The position numbers were made by a program, and so were the translations under genes. Under the pieces are notes generated by a model. It was not told where the DNA came from. It saw only the letters and a program-made list of their open reading frames with translations, and made no database searches. Positions 1-12,763 of a stretch of DNA of 64,000 nucleotides are shown here, one piece after another. Positions within the stretch are counted from its first letter, which is position 1; each line of letters begins with the position of its first letter. This DNA comes from Rhipicephalus microplus (taxonomy: Eukaryota; Arthropoda; Arachnida; Ixodida; Ixodidae). The DNA lies in assembly GCF_043290135.1 (NCBI RefSeq), contig NC_134702.1, positions 85,991,317-86,055,316 on the forward strand. The letters run 5' to 3'.

Positions 1-3000
1 AGGTATGTGCCACATGTATGTGGGTGTGTGCCAAGTTGATCGAGAGTTTATATCTACCCAAGAACAGCTAGAATAGTCTTAAGTAGTTTTAACACGAGAG
101 CATTACAAAAACATGACATCGGCAGCGTGTACCCGTCGAATGCAAAGAATAAGTGTCAAGGTCCCACTTAGAATTGAAGCTCGGAATTCTCGGAGAAAAT
201 CGAGTATTCCACCACAGAGCCATGCCATGTCTCGGAAGTGCTTTTCAAACTGGTTCTAATGTTCATAAAACGTAAATTGTGGTTGCATTGCTGGCTATCG
301 AATTTTATACACATTACATATGTACTATTATGATGCAGTGATGACGTCGGATTAACGTACGACGTCTATATTACTAAGTGGCGTCCGCCGAAGTTTATAA
401 GTGTCCAGGGCTATCATCCTCGCTAACGGAAACGCTACACCTCAGCTCACCGCTGCTAGTATTGCTAAAATACCCATGTTTTTGTTGACATTGTTACGCA
501 ACTGTAAGAAAACTGGTTATATGAAAAATATGCGACAGTTCAAAGTATGTCTGTGTGTACAACATTTGTACATGTATTTCACGTCATTTCGGAACGTTTC
601 GCTGAATAAAACTATGACAGCACATTGAAAACAACCACCTTCCGACCGCGCAGTTCGCATAACCTGAATTCCCAAGGTAGTTGCGATTCGCAGAGTTTTT
701 TTTTTTTTTTGGTAAAATTACAATGGCGAGCTAAAGCTATAGTAAAGATATGCATATCTCAGCTGATGGTTGACACGAAAGAAACAAAAATGGAAGAGTT
801 ATGCAATTGCATGCATACAGGAATAAAATTCGTTGCTGACTTTTCATTTTAAAAGTAAAACGAAGTCGAAAAACAGCAGGGTTACGAAATCGTTCTAGTC
901 AGCATGCACGAGCTTAAGATATATAATATGGCTTATATGACGCCGTTAGGCAGGCCCGCCATCGTCGCAATAACTTGGTCCGGATTTTACAAAACAACAC
1001 GAAAGCATGCCATGATGCAGGTGCCGTACCATGAAACGCCCAAGAAAAGGAGAAAATTATGAGCAAACGGTATAACCGGCTTTGGAAGAGCTTGCAAATT
1101 GGTTTCAAGAGTCGTGTCGTGGCGTGCAAGGCAATATCGTCTCAAGGTGGCCTTAACACCATCGGAGCTTATACGATGCGTGACGTGACAATCTTTCCTG
1201 TCGCCAGGATCCGAAGGACGGCTTTAAGGGCACGCGTAGGCAGCGGAAAAAGAACTTCTTTGACAGATCTATGCAGTGCAATTTTAGTAAGCGCAAAAGC
1301 ATTTTCTTGCCCGCCTCCGTATGCTAGGTGCGAGGCTTTCAAAGACTTATTGAGATAGGTCTAAAGTGAGAAAAAAAAATAACGGAGATGGCTTCTGAAG
1401 CAAGCAGTGGTACGTGGCAGTGACTGCCTCGTACCATCAGCGTACTAGTACATGAAATATTTCTGACGTTTTAAAGCCTCCGGCTCTTCAAATCGGAAGG
1501 AACGCTGTACAGTGACATGCATTGCCACCTGTGAATGTTTCCTCATTCTAGCAAAGAGGTTGCCACATCTCTGGCCTTCCATTCTTTTTCTATCCTCTCC
1601 TCGTTACTACTTTGCACGTTTCGTGCTATAAAGATTATGTTGTGCAAGATATCTTACAAAAAATAAAAAAGAACTACGCACTTTTTTGATTTTTTTTCGT
1701 TTTTCCGTTGTATTGGCTGTAACCGAAGCCATGGTCAACAAAAATTCCAACTGTTTGTCTGTCTGTCTGTACATTTCTCTGTTTGTCTGCTCTAACGATA
1801 CCTCAAACGGCACCAAACGGTCAACCCCATCCGCAGCGCTCACCAATATTGCTCAAGGTATAGCGTTCATAGTTGTGCGATTGTCAAGTAAAAAACAATT
1901 ATTGCGCATATCTGAGGCGCAAAAACATTGCTTTGATGTTTTCTATGCCTGCCTTTATACTTGAAGAGGCACACACAAGTAACTCTACGGAATGTAGCGT
2001 TTAATTGCGCTGCGCTGACAGTGCAACGCGATGCTCAAAAAGGTGTTTCCAATGATTTTCTACGACGTTACGGTGATGGCACCTGTCCGTCGCTTTGCGC
2101 TCTACACCTTATCACCTCCGAGACTGGCGCGCATCTTTCTCCGCTGGCTGCACGCCTTTGTTTTCGAAGATAAATGCCAGATGGCACTTGTGTCTAACGT
2201 GCCTAGATGCGCTCGTTCGCCTCCGCCACACGCTCGAGGTACTCTAACGCAGCGCGTGCAGAATACCATTCACCGTTTTTTTTTTTATTCAGCGATCGTC
2301 TTTCGACGACATTTACAGTGTAACATGTAGATTCGGGCCAATTTTTCTTTTCTGTGTGTCTGATTTTTAGCCACCCCTTGCGAGCAGCTTGAGACATACA
2401 AGGGAGGGGGGTGGAGGAGAGAAATAAACAGAGGAACCGTGAAAGACAGAGATGTTTGCCCACGGAAAAAGGTCTGGCATTGGCGAACGGCAGAGAAATG
2501 GCCAAGAAAGCACCAGACGTGCGCAGAACATCCTGCACAGTCACAGTTAAATCTTGAAGAGTGGCCTATATGGAGCCTTTCATCAACTCCCTTGGGGCAA
2601 TCACTACGAACACACTTGCATGATACCCAATACACCATAACTCATAATGTTTGTGGAATAGAGAAGCACCCAAGCCTAATGCTACTATTTGCTATTATAC
2701 GATGAAGTGGAACTGAGCCCGCACCCTTTGACTTACACGTCACGTGCTCTATACTATTTAGGCTAGAATAAATGGCGCTCTCTCGACTACTTATTTTCAG
2801 AGGATTTACATCGGATCCCACTGACGGAAATGATTATTTTTGTCCACTTTAAGCATTTCAGTTTATTTGAGAATCAATATTAGATTACAAGTAAAAAAAA
2901 GAAATTCCTACAGCTCTTCTAGGCTTGATTGCCGGTCGCTTTTAGTTGGTTTGTATGGTACTGAAAAAACGAGGCGCCTGCTACACTCTCCTACTTTCTT

Positions 3001-5935
3001 ATTGTCATTGAATGAATAAATAAAAGAAAATAATTATACTTTGTTAAGTTGGTCCTCAAGTGACGTTTGAGCTGCGGCAAAACATTTCAGCCTCGTCGGA
3101 GAGCTCGTTGCGAAAATGGCAGGAGCCCGACAGTGATGGAACTCTGATGAAACAAACTGTATGAAAAAAAAAACACACTGATGTTCAGCGCTAGCAGCGT
3201 AAAATTTCTTGGCGTAAAAAACACCTTGATTTGCGTTTATAATATGTTTCTTATGTCTACGTGGGTTATAAAAACAGTATGTATTGAAGGATAAGACGCA
3301 GGCAAGCTTTGTCATATATTGTGAAAAAAAGTCGGTTAAAAAATAAAACTCTAACGAAGTTTGCTGTGCCTCAGATTGGCTTCATACGTTTTTTTTATGA
3401 ACATATAATGCGTATTGTACTTTTACTTCTGTGGAAACATGGTCAGTGACTAGCACCGCACGCTTTCGCGCGGTACTTATTCTGAACATGTAACACGCAA
3501 CATCACATCGAACATATTGGAACAGTGATATGAATGAATGAATTAATAAAAGGTCTGTGGCGCTCTGCACAGCACTACGTTTACCACGAGTTTCTTTAGT
3601 TGTTTGTCGCTTTAACTTCAATTTTCAGTTAATGCTTGGTTTTTATTATTTTCTTATAAGTTGAATTTTCACGCAAAGGGAACGAACAATAAAGTAGGAC
3701 GAAAATAAAACGTCACGCAAGAGCCACAGCTTCGAAAGCGTAAAGTGGCCCAAGCCTTTTAAATAGAGAGCACCATTGAATTTGTTTACTTGACATTTTC
3801 AGAAAGAAAGTAGAATGTGTGCCACTAAATGTTGTGCTTTAAAGTTTCTTTTTGATATATTACATTTTATAGTGGGAGCTATGTTTTTCTTTTTTTTTCA
3901 GTTGTATTATGAAACCCATGTTGGCCTCATGGTCAGTACTTTTCAGAGATATGAAGTGTAGAATTTAAAAAATATTTTATATACCAAGGTATCAGAAAAA
4001 GGCAGATGAAGGTCGCTTTTACGGGAATTGGAGCTCCAGAGAGTCGTTTAAGCTTAACGTCAGCGAACGCCCCAGATATTGCATAAAGAGAAAGGAAAAC
4101 ATACCATGTGCTTGCAAATAAAAAACAAGTCGTTTCAATTTATGGCCTTCTTCATACGCTTTATTTAGTCACGATATTTTATATAGAGCACTTAGAAATA
4201 ACTTTGAACTTGCACTTGAAATGAACTTTTACAGCCATAGCGAAGATATACTCATATAAAGTGCTATCGGTACGCTTGTAAAAGTAGGAATCAAGTACTT
4301 GACGAAGAAATAGGAAGGTGAGCAATGAACCTTTTAGATGGCACGAGCACAGTATTACTGCGACTTTTTTTCTTCTAAGCACTTCCAGTAGAGGATTCAC
4401 TTCCGGTTTTCTGAATTATAGAAAAGGGTGCTTTTCAAGAAGAAAAATAATCGTTTAGGTACAAATTGGGAGTTACGTTAGATACCTAAGACATCCAACC
4501 ATAGCTTTACCTAAAATATGAGTAAACTCACTTTGAAAATCATGAATGGAATTTTTTTGAGTTCATTCAACAATTGCGAGCACCTGCGGTTATTGTGGCA
4601 TCTGGCGGAAGAACTTGAGGCTATGTAATTCTGTCTACGTGATCTCTAGGACCTGCTTCGGCAGCGAGCCCAACTCAAAAGTCTACAGAAGGAACACACC
4701 GGGGTACACAAAGGCTGGTGTTCGAGCGCCACTACCAAAGACCTAAATTGACGCACAAGGCCACCTCCAGATTTTTTTCAAGACAAGGCGTTTGCATTAG
4801 CCATGTGTAGGTTGCGTCTTCATGCTAGAAAACCATGGTGCCCTTATGCCTGTGTGATCTGCTTTACGAGCATTAGCGAGATGCCCTGATCACTGCTTAG
4901 CTGCATGAGAAAATCTGCGAGGGCGAGCCGAGAAAGGAGAGTAAAATACAGATGGTGGCATCACCTAAGTGCCCACCGCACTAATTTTAGCCACTTTTTT
5001 GTCATACAAGACTATAAATCGGCGTGTAAACCGAGAGCCACACAATAATCTACGAAAACATCACGAGATTCTACTGAGGGCCGCAACCAAAACAAAGACT
5101 CTTCCCTAGGCCTTTCATCGAACAGCAAATACGGTAAAAGCAGAAAATAGATGATGATATTTGCTGACTTGTGAAGTCACCAAACCGAACGAAAGAAAAA
5201 AAAAAGAAGAGGAAGAGGCCGTATGCAGCTAACGGTGAAGAATTTCGGTAGCTGGAGTTGCACAACATATAGAGAAACAGGGCAAACATGCTAGATGAGA
5301 AAAACTGAATGCGCTTGCCGCTGTCCGGCTGTCTTGCCTCGTGTGTTTGCGCTGACTCCCAAAATGAAGCCTTACCATGGCGCTTAAGTTCAAACCCTTT
5401 TGAAGCGCAGAATAAAAATCCACAAACATGAAACAAGAGTATGCAGGCTTGACATTGCAGTGCTTCCCATTCAAGCATGTCCTATGAAATTGAGATTCAC
5501 CTGGAGGCAACAAATTTAAAAAAAAAATGAGTGGAAGTGCGTTTTGTTTACGCTGGAGAAGCTGATTACGTGGCGTATCGGTTGCTTTGCAAATGAGTTG
5601 TCCAGCCGCTGCCGGTAGCAGCTCGAGAAAGTCGTATGCAAATGTGGAAGAAGAGAACGTTTGTTCGTATAGTGGTTTTTTATTCATTTAAAATTGAACG
5701 TGTGTCGTTTTTTTAGCAGCTGTCTGCCTAACTAGATCACACAGATGAAAGTAAGAGGAAGATCAGTAAAAAACAGAAACAGAGCGGCCTAAATGCAGGC
5801 GTTCAACAAATTACAATTTTATGAACAAGGAACTTACATGGCTCCCGAGTTAGTATAAACGATATTGTTTTTTTTTTCATACAATGCGTAGTGGGACTGA
5901 ATTTCCTTCACTTACTATAGTAGCATGCACTCCTT
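1..5935. other. AT-rich stretch without recognisable genes
   Basis: I read both strands and saw no protein family, no convincing splice-linked exons and no RNA gene. Open frames here are short (at most ~150 codons), low in complexity or interrupted by homopolymers. A short TCTG-rich run near 1757-1795 is simple sequence. The region is probably intergenic or intronic. An unrecognised host exon cannot be excluded without transcript data. Confidence 0.5.
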
Positions 5936-6039
5936 TCAGTCAATATAGCGCCCCATTTGGTTATCTGGAACCTCCGGAAGAGTAATGAAGAAAAAAATGG
6001 CAGCATATCCAAGGAGTGAATGATGGAGAGTGGGGCGAA

Positions 6040-6190
6040 GCATTCGTCCGTCCATGCGTCCGTCTGTGTGACCGTCCATGCGTCTGTTCGTGCGCCCGTC
6101 CCTGCGTTCGTTCATGCATCCGCTCGTGCGTCCGTTCATGCGTCCATCCATGCATCTGTCTGTGTGTCCGTTCGTCCATCTATTCAACAC
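6040..6190. repeat. CGTCC/GTTCATGC minisatellite
   Basis: Imperfect tandem units of about 8-20 bases built from CGTCCATGCGTC, TCTGTTCGTGCG and similar variants run through this stretch. They give long Cys/Arg/Val/Pro-rich or Met/Asp/Gly/Arg-rich open frames on both strands, which are artefacts of the repeat. Confidence 0.8.
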
Positions 6191-6283
6191 TCCAAGTCCC
6201 ACCATCTCGCATCTTTTTTATCATATATTCCCCATACAGAAGCACCGCCATTCAGTGGACATTCCAAGGACTAAACGAGAGGT

Positions 6284-6895
6284 GGCACACGCACACTTTC
6301 TTACGGCTTGCGCTTCGGGTCTACTTCCCACCTTCAACCATCTTGAGTTCATGGTATATACTAGTTCACTGTATTCATGGCACTGCGGCCCAATGCTCGC
6401 TAAACCTTTCTAAAACCAAGAAGGTTACGCCCAGCGAGTATAACGTAGCAACCTTTTCCTGTCCGATAGTGCTCTATGTACATGCCAATGGCTGCTAATG
6501 TGAAATGAGAGACAGGAGGATTCAGCTTTTAATTTCTTACGGCTCGCGCTTCGTATCTGCTTCCCCCCTTTAACCATCTCGAATTCATTCATGGTATATA
6601 CTAGTTCATTTTATTCATGGCCCTGCGGCTCAACGCTCGCTAAGCCTTTCTAAAACTAAGGAGGTTACACCCAGCGAGTATAATGTAGCAACCCTTTCTT
6701 GTCCGATAGTGCTCAATGTACATGCCAATGGCTGATAATGGGGATCGCAGCTCATTTTATTCATGGCCCTGCGGCTCAACGCTCGCTAAGCCTTTCTAAA
6801 ACTAAGGAGGTTACACCCAGCGAGTATATTGTAGCAACCCTTTCTTGTCCGATAGTGCTCAATGTACATGCCAATGGCTGCGAATCGGGATCGCA
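6284..6895. repeat. Three imperfect direct copies of a ~150-215 bp unit
   Basis: Copies begin near 6290, 6531 and 6752. They share blocks such as TTCATGGCNCTGCGGC, CTCGCTAANCCTTTCTAAAA, CCCAGCGAGTATA and GTACATGCCAATGGCTG. The third copy lacks the first ~70 bases of the unit. A reversed piece of the same family lies just beyond, around 6905-6980 (revcomp of GTACATG..AATGG). I see no coding content, and the family was not identified. Confidence 0.75.
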
Positions 6896-8039
6896 GAGTG
6901 CGCGTTGACTAAAAGCCGAATGCTCCTGTCTCTCATTCCCCATTAGCAGCCATTAGCATGTACATTGAGCACTATTTTTTATTGTTAAACAACGCACAGA
7001 AGAAATCTCTCACCGGCACCACCTTGGAGGTCAAACGTTACGCCTGTTTCGGGTATGTGCCACTGGTGGTTACGTAGTACGAGGGACGCCCAAGCCACAC
7101 CATAGATAGCTTCGCCCCGAAAAGAGAACGTTCCATGGCGAAAAGTTAGAGGCACCATAATTTTGTGCGTTGCTCGCCTATACAGTCCATGTGACGCTTT
7201 CAATACAACGCTGTTTTCGTTTAATGGCCATACTTATTTGACACACCTAAAAATAGCTGATTGAATGAGTTGTAACGTTCGATTCCCTAACACACCGCAT
7301 CTAATAAAAGGGGAAATTATTTCTGATTTACTTTCTGAAATATCTCATTAGCCTAGAGATGCTAAAATATGAGAATAGTTTGCTTTAATCTTTTTCATCT
7401 CTAATCATCTTTGCCCCGTATTACCTTAGCCACTCAAGAACTACAAGTTTATACTTGCGGACTGACGTCGCCAGACAAAACAAGAAAAAGAAACAGAAAA
7501 TAAAAGGGCCATCCACAGCGAATGTTGAATTCCTGTAGCGTGGTATACCCACAGCCTTCGATGGGATGCGCAGTTTTCTCTGGTAAACATGTGTATAGCA
7601 TCATTTCGACTCTTTGGTGGGTTTTACTAAGGGGTCTCTTTAAACAAAAGAAGTTATTTTATTGCTGCTTGTTTTTATTGCGATTGCAATATTGTGGACA
7701 CTCGAGGAGCCTACATGCCGTCACCGTCATGTTTGGCAGAAAGTCCAACTAGGTGGGCCCGTGCGTGATATGCTAAATGTGCGAGCAAAAGCTAGCACAG
7801 GCTGCATACGGGTGCGGCTCAAGCTAACATGATGCATTGCGCCCTTTGACTCTGTCCGCCGAATCATAATGAAGGGCTGCACGGCGGTGTGTGTGTTTGT
7901 GTATGTGTGTGAGAGAGAGAGGGAAGGGGCAAGAGTCTGCGTCACTCCGGCAGAACCTGCGAAGTTTGATCAAATCGCGTGCGCTATTTTTGCTGGATTC
8001 AGTTGACGTATACTGAGGTCAGGTGCTAAAATTTGATGA
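6896..8039. other. No gene seen; spacer between repeat clusters
   Basis: This contains the reversed tail of the preceding repeat (~6905-6985), AT-rich spacer and a (GT)n/(GA)n run at ~7886-7930. No coding region or RNA gene is supported. Confidence 0.4.
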
Positions 8040-9430
8040 ACGGGCAGTTTTTGCCCGCGTTATGTTTTACGTGACTCGCATAACATGATTATCATGTTTA
8101 GACGAGTCATTTACTTTTCTCGTATATTCACGTCACGTGATACTCTGTTTGGTGTATGTGGCACTAGCGAGATAGCGTGCTATGAGGGTAGCATGTAGTC
8201 ATGTATTACGGGACTCGCATATCAAGGGTATCATGTTTGGACGTGCTTTTTACTTTGCTCGTATATTCGCGTGAAGTGATACCAAATTTTGTCAATGTGG
8301 AGCTAGCGAAACAGTCATGAGCATGATACAAGCATAGCATGTAGTCATGTTTTACGGGACTTGCGCATCATGATCATCAAATTTGGACGCGTCACTTATC
8401 TTCGTTGTCTATTCACGTCACATGATAACGAACTTGGTATATTTGGAGCTAGCGAAATGGTCGCGAGGGCATCATGAGTGTGGCATGCAGTCATGTTGTT
8501 ACATGACACGCATGTGATCATGTTTAGACGGGTCACTTGCCTTTGTCCCCCTTTCGCGTCACAGAATGCCAAATTTGGTACATGTGAAGCCAGCCCAATG
8601 GCCATGAGCACATCATGAGCCTGGCATGTATTCATGTTTTTGCATGACATGCATTTCCTAATTATCATGTTTTCACCAGTCACATACTTTTCTCATTCTT
8701 TAACACTCTTAATAACAAATTCGGTATATGTGAAGCAAGCGAAACGGCCGCGAGGCATGTAGTCATATTGTTACATGACACACATCTCATGACAATCAGG
8801 TTTGCACAAGCCACAAACTTTCATCATCCATTCGCGTCCCGTAATATCAAATTCGGTATACCAGAAGTTGCCGTATGACCGCAAGCGCATCATGAGCTCG
8901 GCATGTAGTCATGTTTTACATTAGACGTATCTCGCGACTATCATGTGTGCACAAGTCAGATACATTTGTAGTTCATTCATGTCACGTGATACCAAATTGG
9001 GTATATGTGAAGATAGCGAAACGGTCACAAGCGCATCATGAGTGTGCGATGTAGTCATGTTGTTACATGACACGCAAGTCATCATTATCATGTTTGGACG
9101 TGTCACTTTTGTCCTCCTTTCGCGTCACGTAATACCGAATTTGGTACATGCGAAGCTAGCGAAATGGCCGCGAGTGCTTGATGAGCGTGGCATGTAGTCA
9201 CATGCTGACTCGCGTCCCATGACTCGCGTCCCATGATTACCTTCGTATCACACTTTCGTCATTCATTCACGTCCCGCAATACCAAAATTGGTGTATGTAA
9301 AGGTAGCGAAACGACCACGAGTGCATCATGAGCGTAGCTTGTAGTCATGTTCTTTCATGACAGGTTTGTCATGATTTCCACGTGAGGGCCTGCCACTTCT
9401 GTTTGAGATGCAGTCATGTCGTACCAAACC
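8040..9430. repeat. ~145-bp satellite-like array, about nine monomers
   Basis: A core GGCATGTAGTCATGTT followed by a TACATGACNCGCAT-type block recurs near 8190, 8336, 8483, 8622, 8754, 8899, 9048, 9189 and 9336, spaced roughly 130-150 bases. Between cores are conserved blocks (TCACGTGATACCAAATT, GGTATATGTGAAGCTAGCGAAA). Monomers are clearly diverged from each other, so the array is old. I see no coding sequence. Confidence 0.85.
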
Positions 9431-9627
9431 AGTTTTGCGTTATGTCATGTGCACTAAACCACCACAAGAGCATGAAGACCATGACAAGCAAATGATAACA
9501 AACATGAAAAAAATATCATTATTTTCCTGTTGTGACCTGTCATTTAGCCTTGTCATGCAGTAATGTTATGCTATGCCACTTTTGGTATAGATCCCATTAT
9601 CCAAACGGCCAGGCGAGCTAAAACTCG

Positions 9628-9703
<76 letters not shown>
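9628..9703. repeat. (GATA)n microsatellite
   Basis: About 18 uninterrupted GATA units lie directly in the sequence. The Tyr/Leu/Ser/Ile repeat ORF across it is an artefact. Confidence 0.95.
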
Positions 9704-11024
9704 CACGCTTTAACTCGCCGAAGTTCTCCAAAAAATGCTTTCACATTTACATAATTGTTTTGCTGAAAACGTTTGTGGAGCCACTCAAGGTCTACCGCAT
9801 GACCCCAAAGCAATGGTCTGTACAATTACTCTAAAGTAATTATAAAACACACTTGTTGCTTCCTTCCCGTAGATATATCAGGTGTCAGTACTTATTTAGC
9901 GGATGTTCGAGTTCGCAAGCTGAGATGGAAGCCAATTATGTGCTCTGACTTTTCTTGCTTTGCAGTATAACTTAACATGTCTTGCTCACACTTTGCTGCT
10001 TCAGGTTGTCTGGAAGATTGTCCATGAATATATAAGCAAACACAGCATGGTAGATGCAGTCCTCTTAATTCAAGTAGACTAATAACTTCTTGACTCTTGT
10101 TCACTTCGTTTTGTTAAAGCGTATGAGTGCCTTTATTTGAAGCATTCTTAGATTAAGTCAACAACATGTATGTGGCCATTTAGGAGCATTTGGTTACGCA
10201 GAATGTATGGGTAGGTGTTTGTATTCTTTTTCATTCATCGTCATTATCATTGTCAGCATTATTGCACTGACTTGGGCCAAGGGTCAATTCCAGGTTTTCC
10301 TAATTATTCGGTGTTGTGGTTGTGATGACCACGATATTTTTGCTAAACTCTCAATCTGAACCACCCAGCCAATTTTCGGCCCAAGTTTTCTCAAAGCACG
10401 CCGTAATAATAATAACTGGGGTTCTTCGTCCCAAACCTTCGATATCCTTTTGAAAGATACCATTAAAGCTTAACTTTTCTTATTTTTTTGACTTGCTGAT
10501 CTGTGCAATCCCCTGAGCAAGTTCAATGAATTGCGATTGTTTCCGCACTACAACAGCAAAGCCAATTTATAAAGCGTAGTTGTCTGTGTGAATAGCGAGT
10601 GAGTATACTACTTTCTTTAAAGTATGCGGCACACATGCCAATTTACTTCGTTCTTCCATTTAACAGTGCACATGCTACTTCAAATTCGTTGTGGGTAATT
10701 CAGAAACGTAATGCATCGTAATATACTCAAAGCTCATTAAACAGTCGATAACTAATGAAGGGAAAAGAAAGACACAGTAATAGGCTCATGGAGGATATTC
10801 ACGTAATTTATTTGAACTTCCTGTCAATTTGAGCGTGCTCTTGGAACGTATGTGCAGTTTCCTTGATGAGTATTGATTCCTTCCCTTGTCAAGAGGACAC
10901 ACTGGCAGCCTTCAGGGCAATCTTTCGTATGACCATTGCCATCTGTAACGCAATACTAAACAGAAAAATTAAGAACTACAGCTCAGTAAACATGTTTCAC
11001 AAAAGTTTAAAAATTGCAATTTCG

Positions 11025-11027
<3 letters not shown>
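9704..11027. other. No gene seen
   Basis: Unique-looking AT-rich sequence. Open frames are short and none resembles a known family. It ends at a (TA)n tract. Confidence 0.4.

Positions 11028-11112
<85 letters not shown>
11028..11112. repeat. (TA)n tract 5' of a Penelope fragment
   Basis: About 40 TA units sit immediately before a PLE terminal fragment. Three PLE terminal fragments in this window abut long (TA)n tracts, suggesting that the tract is a target site or a product of PLE insertion. Confidence 0.9.
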
Positions 11113-11116
<4 letters not shown>

Positions 11117-11251
11117 TATACTTCGAGAATAGTGCAGTATAGGAAACAAAACAATAAAATACTTATTTAATCCTAACAGTTTCGGCTGGTGGACCAGCCT
11201 TCTTCGGAGGATGTAAGTGAAATGATACAAGTTCACGAGGCGGGTAATTCT

Positions 11252-11256
<5 letters not shown>
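11113..11256 (-). mobile_element. Penelope-like element terminal fragment with degenerate hammerhead
   Basis: Read on the minus strand, 11212-11170 has the layout of the hammerhead found in the better-preserved PLE at 56008-57452. It shows ATCCT, a degenerate core CCGAAGA (canonical CUGANGA), a stem II hairpin AGGCTGG/CCAGCC, GAAA, C-TG-TT, then AGGAT pairing with ATCCT. The core has two changes and is probably inactive, but stem I is still complementary with a sequence different from the other copy. The fragment is flanked on both sides by (TA)n. No coding part of a PLE remains. Confidence 0.65.

Positions 11257-11327
<71 letters not shown>
11257..11327. repeat. (TA)n tract 3' of the Penelope fragment
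   Basis: About 35 TA units. It runs directly up to the left LTR of the old minus-strand LTR element. Confidence 0.9.
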
Positions 11328-11329
<2 letters not shown>

Positions 11330-11448
11330 TGACGCTATGATGAATGGGAGACGTGGTGGCCTGGCTCATACGCCATGTTTATTCCATTTTAACTTCTTCC
11401 TCATCTACCTCTACCAACTCCTAACCATTGCTACCTTCTTACGTTACA
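11330..11448 (-). repeat. Short LTR (3' LTR) of an old minus-strand retroelement
   Basis: 119 bp beginning TGACGCTATGATG and ending ACGTTACA (TG..CA). It is repeated in the same orientation at 55718-55819 with a few substitutions and small gaps. On the minus strand it is preceded at 11449-11470 by a purine run (GGGGGGAGGGGAAATCC), the expected polypurine tract next to a 3' LTR. Together with the gag-like ORF on the same strand, this indicates a small LTR retroelement split by the Ty3 insertion. Confidence 0.7.
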
Positions 11449-12522
11449 GGATTTCCCCTCCCCCCGAAAGAATGCGCGTGTTGCATATTACAATGCCTGA
11501 TGAACAAGCAGTCTTAGAATACACACAAAAAAATGTTCAAATGGGCATTAGTTCCACGTCAGATTGAAGTTCCGTAATGTCGCACAAAGATTTCACAGGA
11601 GAGGGCAGCGATCCGGGGTTAGTACAGCTCTGGTGGGCGAGGCTGACTGTTGCGTTCTGGAAAACACAAGTACACCTTGGGCGTAGAAACTGGTGAAATA
11701 GTTGCCATTGATGCGAGGAGTGGACACTGTTTGAAAGCATTGCAGTAGATCGTTCTTCGGCATCGTTGTTCTTGCTGCGTGCGTGCTCGTTGTCGTAAAC
11801 TAATGGGATGGTGTCTGAATCCTTGCGTGGTGGAACTGGTGACTTCTTGTCTTGTTCGGTGTTTCCTGAGGTTTTGGAGCTGTAATCTTAGGCTCAGTAT
11901 TGATATTTTGTGCCAAATTCGTCTCTGGCGACGATCCCTTATGCGAAGATGCCTCGCTTCTTGAATTTGTTTTAAGAGGCTTGCTTTGCGTCGTCGTCCT
12001 TGTTGGTGTGTCCGTTGTAGTTCCTGGAGTTTGTGGAGGTGCCTTTGTTGAAATTACTCGTCTTGTTGCGAAAGTTGGTCAGATGGGCATCTTTCAGGAA
12101 CATTTGTCTGCTTTTTTTTTGCATGATGATGTGATCAGTAGATATGTGGTAGTCGATACTGTACTGCTGGGCTTGTCTTGCGATGAAAGTATCGTGACAG
12201 ACTGATGAGAAATCCCCCAAGATGGTTGTGAGTCATCATTGATGGTAAATGCTTTTGTGAGTTGACAATGCGCCGGCGTTGGTGGATTTGAAATTCCTGC
12301 AGTGTTTTGACTCACATGTGTGTTATCATTTGACGATGAGAGCACAACAGACATGGCTTCGGGTAGTTATGATGCCATATGTTTTTCTTTTTGCAGCGTG
12401 ATTAGGCTGAGAATGTCTGTCGAACAACCCTGGTCCGGAACGTCAGAGTATGGGCTGGTAGTTTGAGGATTCACCAGCTCGTCCCGCATACATTCCGTCG
12501 CATGTTCAAAACCGTCTGGGCC
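11449..12522 (-). mobile_element. 3' interior of the old minus-strand LTR element, no intact ORF
   Basis: Sequence between the polypurine tract and the gag-like frame. Minus-strand frames of 60-100 codons exist (for example within 11537-11740, 11972-12220 and 12094-12354) but are mutually out of frame and match no pol domain. The combined old element, after removing the Ty3 insertion, would be only about 2 kb, so it appears to be a gag-only or non-autonomous element. Confidence 0.5.
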
Positions 12523-12763
12523 TTATGTGTGATACGAAGCATCAAGGGATTCGGGTGGTTCAGTAAAATGTGAAGTGTTGTGGTGCAGTGAACACGTTGA
12601 AAATGCCGATTTCATTGCTCTTGGGAAAGCCGGCTTTAGGTTTAGTCTTTCGGCGAAATGGTCTAGATTCCTTTCGATATACGGAGGCTTTACCTTGTCT
12701 GTTGCGACGTGCAAGTTACGAGTCCGTGTCCGAATGCGTGACGTTTTTTCGGAAGAGTCATAT
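12523..12763 (-). pseudogene. Old retroelement gag-like ORF, C-terminal part (left of Ty3 insertion)
   Basis: On the minus strand this frame is the direct in-frame continuation of the gag-like frame at 55585-55206, interrupted by the Ty3 element inserted at the ATAT site. The visible protein is basic and Ser/Thr-rich and ends at a stop at 12523. No zinc knuckle is visible. The continuity of the reading frame across a 42-kb gap is independent support for the Ty3 insertion boundaries. Confidence 0.6.
12760..12763. repeat. Target-site duplication ATAT (left) of the Ty3 element
   Basis: ATAT immediately precedes TGCCACGAC of the 5' LTR. The same four bases follow the 3' LTR at 55202-55205. The 4-bp length is usual for Ty3/gypsy integrases. 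Confidence 0.85.

Noticed and set aside
1059..1358. 99-codon plus-strand ORF
   Set aside because: No family resemblance, no splice or promoter context, and overlaps frames on the other strand.
6016..6498. Cys/Arg-rich 160-codon ORF resembling a metallothionein-like or keratin-associated protein
   Set aside because: Entirely produced by the CGTCC/GTTCATGC minisatellite, with mirror frames on the other strand.
10863..11369. Tyr-Ile repeat ORFs across (TA)n tracts (also near 14.8, 55.9 and 57.5 kb)
   Set aside because: Pure translation of dinucleotide repeats on both strands; no coding signal.
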